Shown here piece by piece: positions 59,167-64,000 of a stretch of DNA of 64,000 nucleotides (positions are counted from its first letter, which is position 1; every line of letters starts with the position of its first letter). The notes under the pieces are model-generated. The model was not told the origin of the DNA. It was given only the letters and a program-made list of their open reading frames with translations, and searched no databases. The position numbers were made by a program, and so were the translations under genes. This DNA is from Defluviicoccus sp. (GTDB taxonomy: Bacteria; Pseudomonadota; Alphaproteobacteria; Rhodospirillales; Defluviicoccaceae), in contig JARSSM010000011.1 of NCBI GenBank assembly GCA_029624735.1, forward strand, positions 260,495 to 324,494. Direction: 5' to 3'.

Positions 59167-60503
59167 CTGCGCGCGTCCGCTTTGCTCCGAGCCCGACCGG
59201 CCAACTGCACGTCGGCAATGCCCGGACGGCGCTCTTGAATGCGCTGTTCTGCCGGCGCGAGGCGGGAACTTTCATCCTGCGTTTCGATGACACCGACGCT
59301 GAGCGTTCGCGCGAGGAATTCGCCCGCGCGATTGCTGCTGATCTGGAATGGATGGGGATCGGCTGGCAGCTGCAAGTACGACAGTCGGATCGGATCGAGC
59401 GCTACAAGGCGGCGTTTGCACGCCTCGTGCAGGGGGGATTTGTCTATCCCTGCTACGAGACGCAAGATGAGCTCGAATTCAAGCGCAGACGCTTGCTCGC
59501 GAGGCGCCAGCCGCCGCTTTACGATCGCGCCGCGCTTTCCTTAAGCGCGGCAGAGCGGGCGGCGCTGCAGGCGGAAGGCCGCGTCCCCTATTGGCGGCTC
59601 AAGCTGCCCTCGGCCGAGGTCGGCTGGGAGGATCTGGTACGCGGGCCAACCCGCATCCGCGCCGACAGCATGAGCGATCCGATCCTCATTCGCGCCGACG
59701 GCACCTTCCTCTACATGCTGCCTTCGACCGTCGATGACATCGAACTCGGCGTGACCCACGTCATCCGCGGCGAGGATCACGTGCCGAACACCGCCGTCCA
59801 GATCGTGCTGTGCCAAGCGCTGGGCGGCACACCGCCGCGCTACGCGCACGTGCCGCTGTTGACGGACCGCGCCGGCCAGGGCCTCTCCAAGCGTTTGGGC
59901 AGCCTGACGCTGGCGAGCCTGCGCGCCGAAGGCATCGAGCCGATGGCACTCAACGCCTTCCTCGCCACGCTCGGCACCGGCATCGCACTCCGGCCCGCGC
60001 TCTCCCTTGACGATTTGGCGGGCGATTTCGAGCTCGGCCGACTGGCCGGTGCGGCGGCGAAGTTCGACGACGAGCAGCTGCGCCGCTTCAACGAGCGCTT
60101 CGTGCACGAGATGTCCTACGATCAGGTCGCACCAAAGCTCAAGGCGCTGGGGCTTGAGCGCGCGGACGAAGCCTTTTGGCTCGCCGTGCGCGATAACCTG
60201 CACCGAATCGGAGACGCCGCCTATTGGCATGAGGTGTGCTTTGGCAACATCGATGTCGATCGCGACAAGGATTGCTTCACGGCCCAAGCCGCGGCCCTGT
60301 TGCCGCCGGAGCCGTGGACGGCTGGGACTTGGGGCGACTGGGTTACCCAGCTCAAGTCCACGACCGGGCGCCGCGGCCGGGATTTGTTCCAGCCGCTCAG
60401 ATGCGCACTCACGGGTCGCACCGACGGCCCCGAGCTCAAGGCGCTGCTGCCGTTGATCGGCCGCGCCAAGGCACAACAGAGGTTGCAGGGGACCGGATCG
60501 TGA
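59163..60503 (+). CDS. gltX: Glutamate-tRNA ligase
   Basis: Charges tRNA-Glu (and in many alphaproteobacteria tRNA-Gln for later amidation). The 446-residue class I synthetase begins [24 protein letters not shown] with the HIGH-equivalent HVGN near residue 16. It has the substrate [19 protein letters not shown] near residue 200, and the KMSKS-equivalent LSKRLGS near residue 240. The C-terminal anticodon-binding domain is present to [24 protein letters not shown]. Alphaproteobacteria commonly have two gltX genes; the GlnRS-like specificity of this copy cannot be read. It overlaps nadE and cysS by 4 bp each. Confidence 0.94.
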   Translation: MTARVRFAPSPTGQLHVGNARTALLNALFCRREAGTFILRFDDTDAERSREEFARAIAADLEWMGIGWQLQVRQSDRIERYKAAFARLVQGGFVYPCYETQDELEFKRRRLLARRQPPLYDRAALSLSAAERAALQAEGRVPYWRLKLPSAEVGWEDLVRGPTRIRADSMSDPILIRADGTFLYMLPSTVDDIELGVTHVIRGEDHVPNTAVQIVLCQALGGTPPRYAHVPLLTDRAGQGLSKRLGSLTLASLRAEGIEPMALNAFLATLGTGIALRPALSLDDLAGDFELGRLAGAAAKFDDEQLRRFNERFVHEMSYDQVAPKLKALGLERADEAFWLAVRDNLHRIGDAAYWHEVCFGNIDVDRDKDCFTAQAAALLPPEPWTAGTWGDWVTQLKSTTGRRGRDLFQPLRCALTGRTDGPELKALLPLIGRAKAQQRLQGTGS

Positions 60504-61882
60504 GCTTGCGCCTTTACAACACGCTTGCTGCGGCAAAGGAGGCGTTCGTCCCGCTTGATCCCGCGAACGTGCGGATGTACGTGTGCGGCCCCACTGTCTA
60601 CGACCGCGCGCACATCGGCAACGCCCGGCCGGCGGTCGTCTTCGATGTGCTGTTCCGCCTGTTGCGCCAGCTGTACGGCGAAGCGCACGTCAGCTATGTG
60701 CGCAACATCACCGACGTCGACGACAAGATCATCAAGGCACATCAACGGACCGGCGAGCCGATAACGTCGATCACCGAGCGGACGACGCGCGACTATCACC
60801 ACGACGTCTCCGTGCTGGGCTGCCTGCCGCCGACGACGGAGCCGCGGGCCACGCACCACATCGCCGACATGGTGGCGATGATCGAGGCGCTGATCGCGCG
60901 CGGGCATGCGTACATGGCGGAAGGTCATGTGCTGTTCGAAGTCGGCTCCGACCCGGATTACGGTGTGCTGTCCCGCCGCAACACGGACGAGATGATGGCC
61001 GGCGCACGGGTCGAGGTAGCGCCGTACAAGAAGAGCCCGTTTGACTTCGTGCTGTGGAAGCCATCGAGCGCAGATGAGCCCGGCTGGGACAGCCCCTGGG
61101 GCCGCGGCCGGCCCGGCTGGCACATCGAGTGCTCGGCGATGAGCCGGCGCTACCTGGGCCAAACCTTCGACATCCATGGCGGCGGCCAGGATCTGATCTT
61201 TCCGCATCACGAGAACGAGATTGCGCAGAGCACCTGCGCCCATGGCGGCCAGCCCTTCGTGCGCTACTGGCTGCACAACGGCTTCCTGATGGCTGAAGGG
61301 CAGAAGATGTCGAAGAGCCTCGGCAACTTCTACACCGTGCACGAGCTCTTGAGCGAATTTCCGGGCGAGGCGATCCGCTTGAGCCTGCTGCAGACCCACT
61401 ACCGTCAGCCGCTCGACTTCACCCGCGCCGGTCTGCAGCAGAGCCGCCAAGCGCTGAACCGAGTCTACACCGCGCTTCGCGATCTCGCTGCCGTTCCGGG
61501 CGCTGAGCCGGCCGCCCCACAGGCCGTACTCGATGCGCTCAGCGATGATCTGAATACGCCGGAAGCGCTTGCCCATGTCTTCGCCCTCGTCGGCGAGGCG
61601 CACAAGGCTGCACCTTCGCAGCAGGCCGCGATCAAGGCTCAGCTCTTGGGCGCCGGCGCGCTCCTGGGCTTGTTCGCGCAAGACCCCGAAGCCTGGTTCC
61701 GCTGGCAGCCGGAAGGCGCCGAGACATTGTCGGAACAGGCGATCGCTGCCTTGATCGAAGAGCGGTTCCAGGCGCGCAAGGCGCGTGATTTCGCCCGCGC
61801 CGATCGCATCCGCTCCGAGCTGGCGGCCCAGGGCATCGTGCTCGAAGACGGTGCCGCCGGCACGACCTGGCGGCGTGCCTGA
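60500..61882 (+). CDS. cysS: Cysteine-tRNA ligase
   Basis: Charges tRNA-Cys. The 460-residue class I synthetase starts with the GTG at 60500, overlapping the gltX stop (GTGA), giving [19 protein letters not shown]. The zinc Cys is in [19 protein letters not shown] near residues 27-45, which also holds the HIGH motif. WHIECSAMS near residue 208 and the zinc/His region [21 protein letters not shown] near residue 225 follow (21 residues, key elements GGGQDL and HHENE). KMSKSLGN is near residue 270. A longer upstream frame overlaps gltX and is not used. Confidence 0.96.
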   Translation: MSLRLYNTLAAAKEAFVPLDPANVRMYVCGPTVYDRAHIGNARPAVVFDVLFRLLRQLYGEAHVSYVRNITDVDDKIIKAHQRTGEPITSITERTTRDYHHDVSVLGCLPPTTEPRATHHIADMVAMIEALIARGHAYMAEGHVLFEVGSDPDYGVLSRRNTDEMMAGARVEVAPYKKSPFDFVLWKPSSADEPGWDSPWGRGRPGWHIECSAMSRRYLGQTFDIHGGGQDLIFPHHENEIAQSTCAHGGQPFVRYWLHNGFLMAEGQKMSKSLGNFYTVHELLSEFPGEAIRLSLLQTHYRQPLDFTRAGLQQSRQALNRVYTALRDLAAVPGAEPAAPQAVLDALSDDLNTPEALAHVFALVGEAHKAAPSQQAAIKAQLLGAGALLGLFAQDPEAWFRWQPEGAETLSEQAIAALIEERFQARKARDFARADRIRSELAAQGIVLEDGAAGTTWRRA

Positions 61883-62024
61883 GGTCTGATGCAGGAAGCG
61901 AGACGTTGCCGATTCGCCTTCTGGCGAACGCATCCCATATGCTAAGGGTGCGCACGCCGCTGGCGGCACTGCAATCGCTGCCGCAACTGGACTTCCCCTT
62001 GAGGCGAAAAGACGGAACATACGG

Positions 62025-63623
62025 ATGTCGGATCGGGTCTATTTGTATGACTGCACGCTGCGCGATGGCGCGCAAACGCAAGGCGTTGACTTCAGCGTCG
62101 CCGACAAGACCGCGATTGCGCGCGAGCTCGACAGCCTCGGTCTCGACTACATCGAGGGCGGCTGGCCCGGCGCCAACCCGACCGACACCGCCTTTTTTGC
62201 CGGTCCGCCGGCATTGCAGCGGGCCAGGCTGTCGGCCTTCGGCATGACCCGGCGGCCCGGTCGCAGCGCTGCTAACGATCCGGGTCTGAACGATCTCCTG
62301 CAGGCGCGCACGGCCGTCGTCTGCATGGTCGGCAAGACGTGGGATTTTCACGTCACCGAGGCCCTGGGCGCCAGGCTCGATGAGAACATCGAGATGATCA
62401 CCGACAGCATCGCGCTCGCACGGACCAAGTGTGACGAAGTGCTGTTCGATGCCGAACACTTCTTCGACGGGTACAAGGCCAACCCCGCCTATGCGCTGCG
62501 CTGCGTGCGGGCTGCCTATGACGCCGGCGCCCGCTGGGTGGTCTTGTGCGATACCAACGGCGGCACCCTGCCCGATGAGGTGGAGGAAATCGTCGCCCGC
62601 GTCGTTGACTCCGTCCCCGGCAGCCACGTCGGCATCCACTGCCACAACGACACCGGCAACGCCGTCGCCAACAGCCTGTTGGCCGTGCGCGCCGGTGCGC
62701 GCCAGGTACAGGGCACGCTGAACGGCCTCGGCGAACGCTGCGGCAATGCCGATCTGATCGCCATCATCCCCTCGCTGGCGGTCAAGATGGGCTACACGCT
62801 GGGCATCTCCGCCTCGGACATGACACGCCTCAGCCACGTCTCGCGGATGCTGGACGAGCGCCTCAATCGGGCGCCGCAGCGCAACGCGCCCTATGTCGGC
62901 GAGTCAGCGTTCGCGCACAAGGGCGGCCTACACGTCTCTGCGGTGGAGAAGGACCCGCGCTCTTACGAGCACATCTCGCCGGAGCTGGTCGGCAATCACC
63001 GCCGCATCGTCGTCTCCGACCAGTCCGGGCGGGCAAACATCCTCGCCCGCTTTCGCGACATCGGCATCGAGATCGACCCGGCCGATCCCAAGGTCGGCCA
63101 CCTGCTCGAATTCGTCAAAGCCCGCGAGTATGACGGCTATGCCTACGACGGCGCCGAGGCCAGCTTCGAGCTGTTGGCGCGCGAGGCGCTGGGCGGGCTG
63201 CCCAAGTATTTCGACTGCACAAGCTTCCGGGTGATCGACGAGCGGCGCTGGAACGCCAAGGGCGAGCTGATCACGCTGTCCGAAGCGACGGTAAAGCTCG
63301 CCGTGAACGGCACCAAGGTGATGGCGGTCGAGGAGGGCAACGGCCCCGTCAACGCGCTCGACGCCGCACTGCGCAAGGTCTTGACGCCGATGTACCCGCA
63401 GCTCGGCGCCGTTACGTTGGTTGATTTCAAGGTCCGCATTCTTACGCCCGGCGACGGCAGCCGCGCCGTCACCCGCGTCATGATCGAATCCGCCAACGGC
63501 GACGGCGACCACTGGACGACCGTCGGCGTCTCGACCAACATCATCGACGCCTCCTACCGCGCACTGCGCGATGCCATCGTCTACAAGCTCTACCGCGATG
63601 GCGTGCCGGACCATACCGCCTGA
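62025..63623 (+). CDS. cimA: (R)-citramalate synthase
   Basis: Condenses pyruvate and acetyl-CoA to citramalate, giving a threonine-independent route to isoleucine. The 532-residue protein is a DRE-TIM metallolyase-type: YDCTLRDGAQTQGVDFS near residue 8 is the catalytic loop, LDYIEGGWPGANPTDTAFF near residue 38 is the citramalate-synthase form, HCHNDTGNAVANSLLAV near residue 205 holds the metal His pair, and GTLNGLGERCGNADL near residue 225 follows. The C-terminal regulatory LeuA-type dimer domain (about 400-530) suggests feedback control. The GG-W-P-G-A-N-P signature and length distinguish it from LeuA. ATG 62025. Confidence 0.93.
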   Translation: MSDRVYLYDCTLRDGAQTQGVDFSVADKTAIARELDSLGLDYIEGGWPGANPTDTAFFAGPPALQRARLSAFGMTRRPGRSAANDPGLNDLLQARTAVVCMVGKTWDFHVTEALGARLDENIEMITDSIALARTKCDEVLFDAEHFFDGYKANPAYALRCVRAAYDAGARWVVLCDTNGGTLPDEVEEIVARVVDSVPGSHVGIHCHNDTGNAVANSLLAVRAGARQVQGTLNGLGERCGNADLIAIIPSLAVKMGYTLGISASDMTRLSHVSRMLDERLNRAPQRNAPYVGESAFAHKGGLHVSAVEKDPRSYEHISPELVGNHRRIVVSDQSGRANILARFRDIGIEIDPADPKVGHLLEFVKAREYDGYAYDGAEASFELLAREALGGLPKYFDCTSFRVIDERRWNAKGELITLSEATVKLAVNGTKVMAVEEGNGPVNALDAALRKVLTPMYPQLGAVTLVDFKVRILTPGDGSRAVTRVMIESANGDGDHWTTVGVSTNIIDASYRALRDAIVYKLYRDGVPDHTA

Positions 63624-63628
63624 GAGGG

Positions 63629-64000
63629 ATGCCAGGCGGTACGGACGAGCCGGTTAGCAGCGGCGGCGGCACGCCTGCGGTCGTTTTGGTCGAACCGCAG
63701 CTCGCCGAGAACATCGGCATGGTCGCGCGCGCCATGCTGAATTGCGGCCTCGACGATCTGCGGCTGGTGCGTCCACGTGCCGACTGGCCGAACGAAAAAG
63801 CGGTAGCGGCGGCATCCGGTGCCGATCGCGTGCTCGAGCGGGCGCGCCTTTACCCTTCGACCGCGGCAGCCACTGCGGACTTGAACCTGCTGTTCGCCAC
63901 CACCGCGCGGACGCGCGCAATGACAAAGTGGACGCTCACGCCGCGCGCAGCCGCGTCCGAGATCCGGCGCGCGACGGCCGCAGGTATCGGGGTTGGACTC
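63629..64000 (+). CDS. trmJ: TrmJ-like SpoU-family tRNA/rRNA methyltransferase (truncated by window end)
   Basis: Open to the window edge, so only the first 124 codons are seen. ATG 63629 follows GAGAGGG, 5 bp after the cimA stop. The product has a short Gly-rich lead, then PAVVLVEPQLAENIGMVARAML with the SpoU/TrmH signature E-P-x-x-x-x-N-I-G near residue 23. CGLDDLRLVRPR follows near residue 42, and then LNLLFATTARTRAMTKW near residue 85. This is typical of TrmJ-type enzymes that 2'-O-methylate position 32 of tRNA. The C-terminal knot with the AdoMet site is not in view. Confidence 0.85.
   Translation, partial: MPGGTDEPVSSGGGTPAVVLVEPQLAENIGMVARAMLNCGLDDLRLVRPRADWPNEKAVAAASGADRVLERARLYPSTAAATADLNLLFATTARTRAMTKWTLTPRAAASEIRRATAAGIGVGL

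Noticed and set aside
60236..60499. N-terminal extension of cysS
   Set aside because: It overlaps gltX out of frame; GTG 60500 overlapping the gltX stop gives a canonical CysRS start.
61913..61928. Hairpin TTCGCC-TTCT-GGCGAA after cysS as a terminator
   Set aside because: A 6-bp stem without a T-run in a GC-rich genome is too weak to call.

Overview
The window looks like chromosomal DNA of a GC-rich alphaproteobacterium, probably Rhodospirillales-like. Supporting signs are a sigma-32 with the RpoH box, the infA-maf-rng-yacG-tRNA-Phe block, a sufBCDS-sufU-sufT operon led by an Rrf2 regulator, class II DAHP synthase, and many GTG starts with 4-bp ATGA/GTGA overlaps. No plasmid or rRNA genes, CRISPR arrays or complete insertion sequences were seen. 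The assignment to an order is inference.

Layout. 1-6.4 kb: sirtuin, low-molecular-weight phosphatase, HAD phosphatase, rpoH, an RluD-type pseudouridine synthase, then a small operon of membrane protein, JAMM peptidase and GalT-like protein. 6.4-10.5 kb: an accessory segment between convergent tRNA-Glu and tRNA-Phe, holding a seven-helix patatin-like phospholipase and a toxin-antitoxin pair with a perfect 19-bp operator-like palindrome. 10.5-13 kb: yacG, rng, maf, infA. 13-25 kb: the most unusual region. A minus-strand operon (response regulator, hybrid histidine kinase, nuclease/phytase-like fusion) diverges from a plus-strand operon of a KaiA/RsbU-like protein, KaiB, KaiC and a TAXI solute-binding protein; an ExeA-like ATPase follows. 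25-31.4 kb: glutathione reductase, M48 lipoprotein, gmhA, DUF3137, LemA, lysozyme, GST. 31.4-37.8 kb: SUF operon with a clear promoter and an IscR-like site. 37.9-43.1 kb: a podovirus-like tail remnant next to a secreted relative of its tail-spike-like protein. 43.4-50.6 kb: a 2391-residue cadherin-repeat surface protein. 50.6-64 kb: tRNA-Val, gph, glmU, glmS, class II DAHP synthase, pncB, nadE, gltX, cysS, cimA and the start of a TrmJ-like methyltransferase.

How genes work together. KaiC is a full double-domain protein with both Walker A motifs, both catalytic Glu pairs and a Ser-Ser phosphosite. KaiB is full length. The gene just upstream ends in a helical domain resembling the KaiA C-terminus and the RsbU N-terminus behind a degenerate receiver. 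This suggests a three-component KaiA-like/B/C timer in a non-cyanobacterium, with a divergent two-component system as candidate input or output. The SUF genes form a complete SufU-type pathway without sufA or sufE. glmU/glmS make UDP-GlcNAc, pncB/nadE make NAD, and gltX/cysS charge tRNA. Domain calls come from reading motifs, not from database searches.
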